From: an uncultured Emticicia sp. | GTDB lineage: Bacteria; Bacteroidota; Bacteroidia; Cytophagales; Spirosomataceae | Length of the DNA: 64,000 nucleotides | Assembly: GCF_937903345.1 (NCBI RefSeq) | Contig: NZ_CALCZQ010000032.1 | Span: 62,001 to 126,000 of the forward strand | Reading direction: 5' to 3' | In this document: piece after piece, positions 19,020 through 27,978 of the stretch | Layout of the letters: each line of letters opens with the position of its first letter | Numbering within the stretch: position 1 is the stretch's first letter | Notes under the pieces: generated by a model | The model's input: only the letters and a program-made list of their open reading frames with translations | Database searches by the model: none | What the model was told of the DNA's origin: nothing | Made by a program: the position numbers and the translations under genes

Positions 19020-19871
19020 CTACTTCACAGCTTTTAAGCTCAAATCTAGGCTTTTGGCCGAGTGGGTTAAATAGCCCATCGACACGTAATCAATGCCACA
19101 TTCGGCATATTCTCTTACGTTTTTCGGTGAAATATTGCCCGATGCTTCCAACGGAAAACGCCCATCAACTATTTTGATGGCTTCACGTATATTTTCATAA
19201 CTAAAATTATCGAGCATAATACGCACAACCCCGCCAATTTCGAGAGCATCATGGAGTTCGGCAATATTACGCACTTCAATTTCAATGGGCAAATCCTTTC
19301 CTGTTGTTGTTAGGTATTTATGAGCTGCATTAAGAGCATTTTTAATACCTCCTGCATAATCAACGTGGTTGTCTTTTATCAAAATCATATCAAAAAGCCC
19401 AAACCGATGATTGATACCTCCACCAATCTGTACACCCCATTTTTCAATCATTCTGAAACAGGGTGTGGTCTTTCGAGTATCCAAAACTTTCGTCTTTGTT
19501 CCTTCCAGTAATTTAACTACCTGTTTTGTTGTGGTGGCAATTCCGCTCATGCGTTGCATACAATTCAGCACCAATCGTTCGGAGGTCAGAATCGAGCGGT
19601 CGCGGCCTTCTACATAAAATGCAATATCACCATACTTTATAGGATCGCCATCTTTGATAAGCACCTGCACTTTTAGGTCTTTATCTACGGTCTTAAAAAT
19701 CATTTTGGCTAATTCTACGCCTGCCAAAGTTCCCTCATCTTTTACCAAAAGTTTAGCTCTACCAATCGCATCAGCTGGTACAGTTGAAAGTGAAGTATGG
19801 TCTCCATCACCAATGTCTTCGGCAAGGGCTGCTTTTATAAATTTTGTGATTGCTCTTTTATCTAATTTCAT
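19020..19871 (-). CDS. nadC: Nicotinate-nucleotide pyrophosphorylase (carboxylating)
   Basis: Converts quinolinate and PRPP to nicotinate mononucleotide in de novo NAD synthesis. It has 283 residues from the ATG at 19871. The frame extends 38 codons upstream through non-homologous sequence that carries an AAAGGCxCAGAG direct repeat, so the internal ATG is preferred. Seen are AEDIGDGDHTS at the N-terminus, CMQRMSGIATTT, VLDTRKTTPCFR (quinolinate-binding arginines), GGGINHRFGLFDMILIKDNH, and the barrel end ASGNISPKNVREYAECGIDY. It lies 94 bases downstream of coaX on the same strand. Confidence 0.96.
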   Translation of the reverse strand: MKLDKRAITKFIKAALAEDIGDGDHTSLSTVPADAIGRAKLLVKDEGTLAGVELAKMIFKTVDKDLKVQVLIKDGDPIKYGDIAFYVEGRDRSILTSERLVLNCMQRMSGIATTTKQVVKLLEGTKTKVLDTRKTTPCFRMIEKWGVQIGGGINHRFGLFDMILIKDNHVDYAGGIKNALNAAHKYLTTTGKDLPIEIEVRNIAELHDALEIGGVVRIMLDNFSYENIREAIKIVDGRFPLEASGNISPKNVREYAECGIDYVSMGYLTHSAKSLDLSLKAVK

Positions 19872-19965
19872 TTTACTATTTTTTTTGGTACAAAGGCTCA
19901 GAGAATCAAAGGCACAGAGTGAAAATAATGAATTATTTAAAAAAACTCCTTCGCCGTTATGTACT

Positions 19966-20748
19966 TCAATTACTGTTTTCTCCAATTATTCTTAAACCTT
20001 CGAGTGTCAATTCTCTATTTACCTCAACAAATTCATCTTTTAGTGTCGAAATAATCGAAGAAAGTCCACCCGTAGCAATCGCTATGCAATCGCCACCGAG
20101 TTCGGCTCTTACTTTCTGAATCATATTTTTTACCAAACCTTCATAACCCCACAAAATGCCCGACTGTATTGCATGAACAGAGTTTTTACCCAGTACAGAA
20201 CTTGGTAATTCAAGCGGAACTTCGGGCAATTGAGCAGTATTTGAAAACAAGGCCTTTACGGCTGTACGTAAACCAGGAGCAATTGAAACTCCCAAAACTT
20301 TTCCTTCGGCTGAAACAACCGTAAAAGTAAGGGCCGTTCCGAAATCAACTACTACACAGTTTCTTCCATATTTCGTAAAGGCAGCTACGGCATTGGCTAC
20401 CAAATCACTGCCGATTTCATCAGGATTATCAATCGAAACTGTTAAAGTCGGGAATATATAGGCATTTACAATGATTGGGTCTATCCCAAACAAATTTTGA
20501 ATCAAAGATTTGAAAACGGGTGTAAGAGGAGGCACAACGCTACTCAAAACAACCTTATTTATATCAGCAAACCGAAGGTTATTTTCGAGAAAATACTGAC
20601 GAAAACGATATTCAAAATAAACATAGTTTTCGTCTTTAAGCGATTTTATCCTAAAGTTATGCAGTAGGTTTTCTCCATCGAAAATCCCAAAGGTGGCATC
20701 AGTGTTGCCAACGTCAATGACTAATAAATGTGCTGCGTTTTTTGTCAA
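19966..20748 (-). CDS. coaX: Type III pantothenate kinase
   Basis: Phosphorylates pantothenate, the first step of coenzyme A synthesis, in the cytoplasm. The 260-residue protein has the ASKHA fold: phosphate-1 motif IDVGNTDATFGIF at residues of about 10-22, the ESD/GSD region DEIGSDLVANA, and phosphate-2 motif VVDFGTALTFTVV. The start is ATG at 20748. Type III kinases need a monovalent cation and resist feedback by CoA; this is family knowledge. It is located between the GT39 gene and nadC, all on the minus strand. Confidence 0.95.
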   Translation of the reverse strand: MTKNAAHLLVIDVGNTDATFGIFDGENLLHNFRIKSLKDENYVYFEYRFRQYFLENNLRFADINKVVLSSVVPPLTPVFKSLIQNLFGIDPIIVNAYIFPTLTVSIDNPDEIGSDLVANAVAAFTKYGRNCVVVDFGTALTFTVVSAEGKVLGVSIAPGLRTAVKALFSNTAQLPEVPLELPSSVLGKNSVHAIQSGILWGYEGLVKNMIQKVRAELGGDCIAIATGGLSSIISTLKDEFVEVNRELTLEGLRIIGENSN

Positions 20749-20828
20749 TGTTAGTTTTTTAATGGTTAAAGTTTGCTAAATCTTCTTAATTTTTCAAATT
20801 TTATTTCAAAAACACGTTTTTTATGGCA

Positions 20829-22472
20829 TTATCGACGCTTCAAGAAGACATACCCATTTTCTTCTTTAATTAATTCTAAATTCGGGTGATTTCGGTATTC
20901 TTCGTAGCGGTCAAACTTCGTTACGAAAAATGCAGGTTTGTCAATTTTTCCATTCAAAAGCCAATCTTCATAAGCTTCACCTTTTTCAGCAGAAACCTTG
21001 GAAACGGGTTTCTGAAAATAAAACAAATGTGCATAGCTTTTAAAGCCCAAGACATGTATGTACACATCTTGTCCACGTTTCGACTCATAAAAATCAATTG
21101 CTGCCCCCTGCGTATAGCGTTCGATTTTTGGTACAATAAGCGTTCCGAAGAAAAACAAACAAACCGCAGTAGCCAACGAAAGTGTATAAATGAAAGCCTT
21201 TTTGCTCTGTTTTCTTAGAAAAACTACAGCAAAAATAATTACAGCAAAATAAATAATGCCAATAAACATTTCGTAAATGTGCCAGCTAACCACTGCTTCA
21301 AGGTTTTTTACTGCAAAAGGGTCTTTTATATAAGGAATAATCTCTTTCGTGTGCATTCCTACATAAGGCACAGCCGCTAAGATTAAAGACAGTATAAAGC
21401 CAATTGAGAGAATCCCAAAACTCACCCATTTGTTCCATGTAGCTCGCTCATTGAGCCAATCATAAAGAAATTTAGCTGCCAAAAACGATACTGGAAAATA
21501 TGCCATAGACGAATAATGCACAATCTTAGTCGTAACTATGCTAAACAAAATCATCACTACCCAAAAAGTAGTCTTCATCCACGGTACGAAGGCCGTAAGT
21601 TCAATAGAGGCACTGTCAATTTTGTGGTGATTATATGTAAAGGCTCGAATTGCAAAAATAGAAATTGGGAAGCAGCCAATCAGCACAACCACAAAATGAT
21701 AATAGAAAGGTTGCCCATGCCCAGCATCAGGCGTACTGAAAAGTCGTATTTGGTAAGTAATAAATTCTTTGATAAACCAAAAGCCATTATTTACCAACTC
21801 ATTGGCAAACCAAATAGAGGCCACAAGTGTGCAACTTATTGCAAAAACAAATATTTCTTTCCAGTTTATAGTTTCTTTGAATCGGGTGAGTACTAAGTAG
21901 AAAAACACTGTTAAACCCCAAATAAGCCCTCCTACTGGCCCTTTTGTTAGAATTGCCAGCCCAACAAATACTCCTGCAAAAAGTGTATTTAGTATGGATT
22001 GCTTTGGTTCAACTTTTGCTTTAAATATGAAGTAAATGCCTAAAAATATACAAAGATTAAAGGTAGGGTCAATGATACCTGTTTTGAAATAAAGGTGGGG
22101 TGTAAAAGCCCCTAAATAAATCAAAGCCCAGATAAATCCAAATGTATTGTCTTTGAGTTTTTTCCCAATTAAAAATAAGGTCAACAAAGTTAGTATCCCC
22201 ACACAAGCATTTGGAAAGCGTGCCGCAAACTCATTGATACCAAATAGGTGCATTGCTGCGGTTTGCATCCAAAAAAACAATGGAGGTTTTTCCCAAAAAG
22301 GCTTAAAATCAATCTGTACACGACTATAATTTCCTGTAAGAATCATTTCTCTGGCCGATTCTGCAAAGTTTATCTCATCCCAGTCAAAAAGATGCACACC
22401 TCCTAAAAAAGGAAAGTAAAAACAAATTCCTAAGAAGATAATAGAAAGTATTGTATAAGATGTTTTGGTCAT
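20829..22472 (-). CDS. GT39-like membrane glycosyltransferase
   Basis: An integral membrane protein of 547 residues with about 11-12 hydrophobic helices. It resembles the ArnT/PMT superfamily that uses polyprenyl-phosphate sugars. The first loop contains the expected acidic pair (FDWDEINFAESAREMILTG) and PFWEKPPLFFWMQ; the equivalent Asp-Glu is catalytic in ArnT. A soluble C-terminal domain of about 120 residues follows. It probably moves a sugar onto lipid A, glycan or protein on the periplasmic side; the acceptor is unknown. The start is ATG at 22472. It is divergent from the PAS-LuxR gene across a region with a long palindrome. Confidence 0.9.
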   Translation of the reverse strand: MTKTSYTILSIIFLGICFYFPFLGGVHLFDWDEINFAESAREMILTGNYSRVQIDFKPFWEKPPLFFWMQTAAMHLFGINEFAARFPNACVGILTLLTLFLIGKKLKDNTFGFIWALIYLGAFTPHLYFKTGIIDPTFNLCIFLGIYFIFKAKVEPKQSILNTLFAGVFVGLAILTKGPVGGLIWGLTVFFYLVLTRFKETINWKEIFVFAISCTLVASIWFANELVNNGFWFIKEFITYQIRLFSTPDAGHGQPFYYHFVVVLIGCFPISIFAIRAFTYNHHKIDSASIELTAFVPWMKTTFWVVMILFSIVTTKIVHYSSMAYFPVSFLAAKFLYDWLNERATWNKWVSFGILSIGFILSLILAAVPYVGMHTKEIIPYIKDPFAVKNLEAVVSWHIYEMFIGIIYFAVIIFAVVFLRKQSKKAFIYTLSLATAVCLFFFGTLIVPKIERYTQGAAIDFYESKRGQDVYIHVLGFKSYAHLFYFQKPVSKVSAEKGEAYEDWLLNGKIDKPAFFVTKFDRYEEYRNHPNLELIKEENGYVFLKRR

Positions 22473-22542
22473 TGAAGTTGGTTAATTCGATTAATGTTTT
22501 TTAAGCTATTTGTTGTTCAATAAAAAAATATGTTTTGAATGA

Positions 22543-22580
22543 TAATTATGATACAAATTTTTAAATTTGTATCATAATTA
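22543..22580. repeat. 38-base near-perfect palindrome
   Basis: A perfect 18-bp inverted repeat (22543-22560 with 22563-22580) with only two central bases lies in the divergent promoter region of the GT39 and PAS-LuxR genes. A two-base loop cannot form a good RNA hairpin, so an operator or cruciform is more likely. The sequence is AT-only except for the symmetric GATAC/GTATC part. Confidence 0.8.
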
Positions 22581-22747
22581 GTAATTACAAGAATATAAAA
22601 TTAGATTTATTGATTTTTGATAACAATGCTTTATCTCAAGTTTCTAATCCTGTTTTCTGTATTTCATTACTTTTTAGTATCAAACTATCTAAATTCAAAA
22701 AAATATCGTAATTTGTGTAAATAATTAGCTAAATACGAAATAGTCGT

Positions 22748-23539
22748 TTGATTGTGAACAGAGATATAGAAAACATTTTAAGAAAACTCCACCAAAAATT
22801 GGAGCATTTCTTTCCTGATGATACAAAGATAGATGATAAAAAGTATCTTGAAAAATCAGGACTCATTAACTTACTTAATAATCAACAAGGAAACGTCACT
22901 TTTCTAATTGACGTAAAACACCTAAGAGTGATCCAAGCAAGTGGTAGTGTCTTGAAATATACAGGATATAGCCCTGCTGAGTTTGGAGATAATGTACTAT
23001 TGAAGTTTATGTCGATGTTTGTTCCCAAACAGCGTTCGTTTATGAGTGATTTTGTTACGTGGATTTTAAGCATCGAGAAAAATGTGCCATTGGAATTTAA
23101 ATCTCGTCAATTTATAAGTGCTTGGGGAATGCGATTGTTTCATAAAGATGGTCGAAGTATGCGTTGTTATATAGACATTATACCGATTGAATTTAATGCT
23201 CAGAATAACCCCACTGTGTTAATGATGTCGTTTCAAGAAGTCTCATACCTTGTTAAGGGAGAAGATTATTGTATGAGAGGAATATTTGGCGAAGACGATA
23301 AAAAAGTTTTTGTTTATTACTCAAAAGAAGATCGGACGATTGATTCTGAAATAATTTCGGAACGAGAGCGTGAAGTATTGCAGTATATTTCACAAGGCTT
23401 AGATACAAAACAAATAGCGGGTGAGCTGAAAATTAGCACTAATACAGTTGACAATCATCGCCGCAATATGCTTGCCCGTACAGGTACGAGAGATACCACC
23501 GCTTTGATTCAATTATGCCGAATGTTAGGAGTTATTTGA
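22748..23539 (+). CDS. PAS-LuxR transcriptional regulator
   Basis: A cytoplasmic regulator of 263 residues. Residues of about 40-165 look like a PAS sensor domain (VIQASGSVLKYTGYSPAEFG at its core). Residues of about 200-260 are a LuxR/GerE DNA-binding domain (SEREREVLQYISQGLDTKQI, then STNTVDNHRRNML). No receiver domain or phosphoacceptor Asp is apparent, so the signal is probably sensed by the PAS domain. The start is TTG at 22748, or GTG at 22754; no in-frame ATG lies near the N-terminus. Unbound targets are unknown, but the long palindrome 170 bases upstream is a candidate site. Confidence 0.88.
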   Translation: MIVNRDIENILRKLHQKLEHFFPDDTKIDDKKYLEKSGLINLLNNQQGNVTFLIDVKHLRVIQASGSVLKYTGYSPAEFGDNVLLKFMSMFVPKQRSFMSDFVTWILSIEKNVPLEFKSRQFISAWGMRLFHKDGRSMRCYIDIIPIEFNAQNNPTVLMMSFQEVSYLVKGEDYCMRGIFGEDDKKVFVYYSKEDRTIDSEIISEREREVLQYISQGLDTKQIAGELKISTNTVDNHRRNMLARTGTRDTTALIQLCRMLGVI

Positions 23540-23784
23540 GTACAAATAAATAGGATTTAGTATAGATAAAATTTTATATAAATTTAGAAAGAAATTAAAA
23601 GTGAATTGGTTTTGTGTTTTTTGCAAACATAAAGTTTTATAGGTGTTTGATTATGAATGCTTTAAGATAAAATATAAATACAATAGTCAAATTGACTATT
23701 GTGGAATCAGCAAAAAATTCCGAAATCGCACTCAACTAAGAAATTCACTTTTTTAGTCACAGCAAAAGTTGTTTTGGGTTCATC

Positions 23785-23803
23785 GGGGGGATTTTATGCC
23801 CCC
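23785..23803 (+). terminator. Possible rho-independent terminator
   Basis: GGGGG and CCCCC arms separated by ATTTTATG are followed by TTTGCCTTTTTT. It lies 245 bases after the PAS-LuxR stop, so it may end that transcript or an unrecognised small RNA. Confidence 0.5.
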
Positions 23804-23991
23804 TTTGCCTTTTTTAATGATTAGGGATTTTTTTATCTACTATTTATGACGCATCGATTTTACTCATTGCGTTTTTTTATGTTTTCACTAATCAGGTAAC
23901 AAATGGATCTCGCTATGGTGCTATAGTGCATCCTTTTTTAGTTTATTCTGCTCAATGTTTCAATTCTGATATTAAGGTAAGAGGCTGTATA

Positions 23992-24204
23992 TTATTGTGG
24001 AATACTGTTGGAGAGGCTTGGAAAGGTTTCTTCAAAAGCAAATTTTTCTGTAGAATTACTGAATCTAATATTTTTTATAAATTTTTTCAATACCACGATT
24101 GTTAGCTCTGTTTGAATTCTTGCAATTCGCTCCATCAGAGGTAGGTTTTCATAAACAATTGTAGCTATTGTTTTACGCACAAAATCATTGGATGGTCTAA
24201 ACAT
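23992..24204 (-). CDS. Small hypothetical ORF, doubtful
   Basis: A 70-codon ATG-started frame (begins FRPSNDFVRKTIATIVYENL) in an otherwise empty region. It has a plausible amphipathic middle (MERIARIQTELTIVVLKKF) but no family I recognise, no signal peptide and no clear ribosome site. It could be a real small protein or chance. Confidence 0.25.
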   Translation of the reverse strand: MFRPSNDFVRKTIATIVYENLPLMERIARIQTELTIVVLKKFIKNIRFSNSTEKFAFEETFPSLSNSIPQ

Positions 24205-24271
24205 AACTTTATGGTTCTATTTTATAAAAAGTTTATAAAAAGGCTATCAATAATGTAAATAAATGCAAAAT

Positions 24272-24311
24272 CCCCATTCTTTCGACATTAAAAAATTTTG
24301 AAAGAATGGGG
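24272..24311. terminator. Bidirectional terminator after the E1 fusion gene
   Basis: A 12-bp perfect stem (CCCCATTCTTTC at 24272-24283 with 24300-24311) and 16-base loop. It lies 25 bases past the end of the dehydrogenase gene. Confidence 0.75.
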
Positions 24312-24335
24312 CTTTTATTATCTTTTAGGAAGATA

Positions 24336-26744
24336 TTAGTACAATTTTGGGAATAAAGCAGGTTTCGCTTCGTGCATTATTTCGTAGGCCGCATCGAAGA
24401 TTGTTTCGGAATTGGGTTTCGAGAAATAATCACCGTCTGAAGCATATGCGGGTCGGTGTGCTTGAGCTGAAACGGATTTTGGAGCAGTATCTAACCAGCG
24501 AAAAGCGTTTTGCTTCTCAATCACTTCTTGCATCATATATGCCGATGCTCCACCTGGCACGTCTTCGTCTGCAAAAATTACTCGGTTAGTTTTCTTGATT
24601 GATTCTACAATTTGATGATTAATATCAAAAGGCAATAGTGACTGAACATCAATGATTTCGGCACTTATGCCAATTTCTTCGAGTTGAGCGGCTGCTTCCA
24701 TCACAATTCTGCACATTGATCCGTAGGTCACGATAGTGAGGTCGTTGCCTTCCTTGAGGGTTTCAGGCACACCTAGCGACACGCAAACGTCGATAAGGTT
24801 AGTTGGTAGTTTTTCTTTGATGCGGTAACCATTTAAGCACTCTATAATCAGAGCTGGGTCATCGCCTTTCAAAATTGTATTATAGAAACCTACTGCTTGT
24901 ACAAAATTACGTGGCACTAAAACATGAACACCACGTAAAGCACCCAGCATCGCCGACATCGGTGAGCCAGAGTGCCAAATACCTTCCAATCTGTGCCCAC
25001 GTGTGCGTACTATCAATGGAGCGGCTTGCTGCCCAACTGTTCGATAACGCAGTGAAGCCAAGTCATCGGTGAGGGTAGCGAGGGCATAATAAATATAATC
25101 GAAATACTGAATCTCAACGATTGGTCGAAGCCCACGCATGGCAGCTCCAATTCCTTGACCTATAATGGTTGTTTCTCTGATGCCTGCATCGCTTACTCGT
25201 AACTCTCCGTATTTTTCCTGTAAACCCGCAAAACCTTGGTTTACATCGCCGATTTTGCCCACATCCTCACCCAATGCAAATACTCTAGCGTCGGTTTCGA
25301 GCAAATTATCAAAAAAAGTATTGATTATCTCACGACCATCCACCAAAGGGCTATCATCGTTATAAATAGGAGCAATACCTTGAACATTCATTGGTGAAGT
25401 TGGATACTCGCTAAATAAATGAGAATTAAAACGTTTGTAGTTTTCGGGAGCAACATCTTCCAGCCACTTGATTAATTCTTTTTTTGTATTGGTGTCTTCA
25501 AAACGAATGGTTCTGATGGCTTTTTTTACAGCCGAAATTACATCACGTCTTGTAGGGTTTTCTGTTTTTTCGAGCGATTCTCTAATTGCCAAAATAGCTT
25601 TTTTGTTTTCTAAAGAAATTTTTTTGAGAAGAGAAGTTGCCGAATTATATTCTGGCTTTAATGAATCACGATAGGCAGACCATGCTGCATTGCGTGATCT
25701 CTTGGCAACTTCTTTGGCTTGTGTTTCTATTTCATTGAGTTCGTCTGGTGTTGCATAGGTATTTTCGAGAATCCAGTTTTTGAAATGTAGGTTGCAATCA
25801 AACTCATGCTCAAATTTTAGTCTTTCTTTCGATTTATAGCGTTCGTGCGAACCTGAAGTTGAGTGTCCTTGTGGTTGAGTGACTTCAATAACGTGTACAA
25901 GTACAGGCACGTGTTGATCACGTGCATAAATGGCGGCACGTTGATATGCTTCAACGAGTTCGACGTAGTTCCAAGCACGTGCGACTATAATTTCTAGACC
26001 GTTAGAACCATCTTTTCGCTGAAAACCTGCTAAGGCCTCCGAAATACTTGATTTGGTAGTTTGATACTTGATTGGAACTGAAATGCCGTATCCATCATCC
26101 CATACAGAGAATATAATTGGAATTTGAAGCACTCCTGCCGCATTGATTGCTTCAAAAAACATTCCTTGCGAAGTAGAAGCATCGCCGATGGTCGTAAAAC
26201 AAACTTCGTTTCCTTGGTTTGAGAACTTTGAAAGATATTGTAAATTAGGGTTTTCTCTATATAATTTTGATGCATACGCTAAACCAATGGCACGTGGCAT
26301 TTGTCCAGCCGTCGAAGACACATCACAAACCGTATTGTACATTTTTGTTTGGTCAAGCCACTCACCTTTATCGTTTACCCAACGATTACCATAGTGAGCA
26401 TTCATCGAGCGGCCACCAGTAAATGGGTCATGTTCTATATCAGTATGAGCATATAATTGAGCAAAAAATTGTTGCCAACTTAGTCCACCTACTGCAGCCA
26501 TAAAAGTTTGGTCACGATAATAGCCTGAGCGAAAATCACCTTTACGAAAAACTTTTGACATGGCCACTTGGGCTAACTCCTTTCCATCGCCAAAGACCCC
26601 AAATTTTGCTCGACCTCTAAAAACATCTTGTCGGCCAATGTAGCTTACCTCTCGGCTTTCGCAAGCCACCCGATAATCGTTTAGTACTTCTACTTTACTT
26701 AAAAGAACATCTGTCGAAGAAATAGAGGTAAGTAGGTCTGTCAT
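24336..26744 (-). CDS. 2-oxo acid dehydrogenase E1, fused alpha and beta
   Basis: A thiamine-diphosphate enzyme that decarboxylates a 2-oxo acid and hands the acyl group to lipoyl-E2. The 802 residues join an E1-alpha part (about 1-400; TPP segment IGDASTSQGMFFEAINAAG near 186-204, then WDDGYGIS) to an E1-beta part (about 465-802; ALGEDVGKIGDVNQGFAGLQ, then RVSDAGIRETTIIGQGIGAA). The fused form is widespread in Bacteroidota and usually named for branched-chain 2-oxo acids; pyruvate cannot be excluded. No E2 or E3 gene adjoins. The start is ATG at 26744. A terminator follows. Confidence 0.92.
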   Translation of the reverse strand: MTDLLTSISSTDVLLSKVEVLNDYRVACESREVSYIGRQDVFRGRAKFGVFGDGKELAQVAMSKVFRKGDFRSGYYRDQTFMAAVGGLSWQQFFAQLYAHTDIEHDPFTGGRSMNAHYGNRWVNDKGEWLDQTKMYNTVCDVSSTAGQMPRAIGLAYASKLYRENPNLQYLSKFSNQGNEVCFTTIGDASTSQGMFFEAINAAGVLQIPIIFSVWDDGYGISVPIKYQTTKSSISEALAGFQRKDGSNGLEIIVARAWNYVELVEAYQRAAIYARDQHVPVLVHVIEVTQPQGHSTSGSHERYKSKERLKFEHEFDCNLHFKNWILENTYATPDELNEIETQAKEVAKRSRNAAWSAYRDSLKPEYNSATSLLKKISLENKKAILAIRESLEKTENPTRRDVISAVKKAIRTIRFEDTNTKKELIKWLEDVAPENYKRFNSHLFSEYPTSPMNVQGIAPIYNDDSPLVDGREIINTFFDNLLETDARVFALGEDVGKIGDVNQGFAGLQEKYGELRVSDAGIRETTIIGQGIGAAMRGLRPIVEIQYFDYIYYALATLTDDLASLRYRTVGQQAAPLIVRTRGHRLEGIWHSGSPMSAMLGALRGVHVLVPRNFVQAVGFYNTILKGDDPALIIECLNGYRIKEKLPTNLIDVCVSLGVPETLKEGNDLTIVTYGSMCRIVMEAAAQLEEIGISAEIIDVQSLLPFDINHQIVESIKKTNRVIFADEDVPGGASAYMMQEVIEKQNAFRWLDTAPKSVSAQAHRPAYASDGDYFSKPNSETIFDAAYEIMHEAKPALFPKLY

Positions 26745-27014
26745 AAGATGAAATGTAGAGCGATTAAACGCTAATGGCTAAAGACCAGTATATGGGTTAT
26801 ATTTTGATAAGATTGAAAATAGTTAGCATAACAACTATTTTCAACGTAAAGTTAGATAAAAAAAATTCATTTTTCAAAAAATTGAGAAATGGTAAGATTT
26901 TGTTAATGACTTGTTAAAAATTTGGTTTTTGTTCAAATAATGACCTTAATTTGCATAAACAATATGCTTTGGCAAAAACAAAATCTTTTTTTAATCTCAA
27001 AATCAATTAAAACA

Positions 27015-27440
27015 ATGAAAAAATTATTTTCAACAATTGCAGTAGTATTTGCTTTTGTAGCAGCATCAAGTGCACAAGGGGTGCTGAAGTTCAACAAGGA
27101 AGTACATGATTTCGGTAAGTTATCAGAAGGCCCTTTGGCAACTTATAACTTTGAAGTTTCAAATACTGGTACAGCTCCAGTTGTTATTTCAAATGCACAA
27201 GCCTCTTGCGGATGTACAACTCCTGAATTCTCGAAAGATGCCATCATGCCAGGTGGTAAAAGTGTAATCAAAGTTGGATATAACACTTCTGGCCGTCCAG
27301 GTGCTTTTACAAAAACCATTACAGTAATGAGCAACGCTGAGAACTCATCGGTTATCTTAACTATCAAAGGTGAAGTAACTTCAGCTCCTGCACCTGCAGT
27401 AGCTCCTGCAACGGCACCAAACGCTAAGAAAAAATCATAA
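27015..27440 (+). CDS. DUF1573 secreted protein
   Basis: An exported protein of 141 residues from the ATG at 27015; the frame runs 31 codons upstream without signal-peptide character. A Sec signal peptide ends near ASSAQ. Residues of about 25-120 form the DUF1573 immunoglobulin-like domain, with the typical FNKEVHDFGKLSEGP start and the conserved CGCT (QASCGCTTPEF). An Ala/Pro-rich tail with KKKS follows. The molecular role of DUF1573 is not established. It is a single-gene unit with a terminator. Confidence 0.9.
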   Translation: MKKLFSTIAVVFAFVAASSAQGVLKFNKEVHDFGKLSEGPLATYNFEVSNTGTAPVVISNAQASCGCTTPEFSKDAIMPGGKSVIKVGYNTSGRPGAFTKTITVMSNAENSSVILTIKGEVTSAPAPAVAPATAPNAKKKS

Positions 27441-27978
27441 TTTGAGAAATATTCGTTTTCATATAAAAGCCTCTCGCAAAACTGCGGAAGGCTTTTTGGT
27501 TTTTAGAGGTAAATAATGAGAGGATTCGCCTGATCGATTCGTTACAAGAGACGGTTTACTACAGCGACAAAATGCTTATTATCAATAAGTTGTACCATTT
27601 ATTTTTGTCAATTTATATAGTCTCATTGCTTAATCAGCCTAATATATAGAAGTTAAATATCAAACTTTTAGGTTTGAATATTAGGAGATCTTTCAAAAAT
27701 CACCAATTTAATTTAGCCTATGTTTTTTTTCTGTACTTTTTTCAAAGACCTAGGATTTCAAAATTTTGTAAGGCCGAAAGCAATAATGTATATTTGCTAA
27801 AAAATAAAAGCTTCAAGATAAAGCATGACCTAATCGAACACTAAAAGGAAAAAGCGAAAATGCTCGAACAAATGGAAAATTAGGCTTCGATAATTGTATA
27901 TTTGGAATATCTGGTATTGGCTCCCGCTCTTAGTAAACGAATGCATTGATTTATTAAAACACCTTCTAAGCAAACATT
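27441..27978. other. Intergenic, 540 bases, no gene seen
   Basis: Begins with the DUF1573 terminator. A nested inverted repeat lies at 27638-27685: outer arms CCTAATAT/ATATTAGG and inner hairpin TCAAAC-TTTTAG-GTTTGA. Otherwise AT-rich with no convincing ORF. Confidence 0.5.
27465..27496 (+). terminator. Terminator after the DUF1573 gene
   Basis: The arms AAAAGCCTCTCGC (27465-27477) and GCGGAAGGCTTTT (27484-27496) pair with one mismatched region. A T-rich tail follows. Confidence 0.75.

Larger units (their letters stand above)
23540..24335. other. Intergenic region with small palindromes and a doubtful ORF
   Basis: Nearly 800 bases without a secure gene. It holds a 10-bp inverted repeat with a single central base at 23681-23701 (CAATAGTCAA-A-TTGACTATTG), a G-run/C-run hairpin at 23785-23803, a 70-codon minus-strand ORF, and the E1 terminator at 24272-24311. 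Confidence 0.5.
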
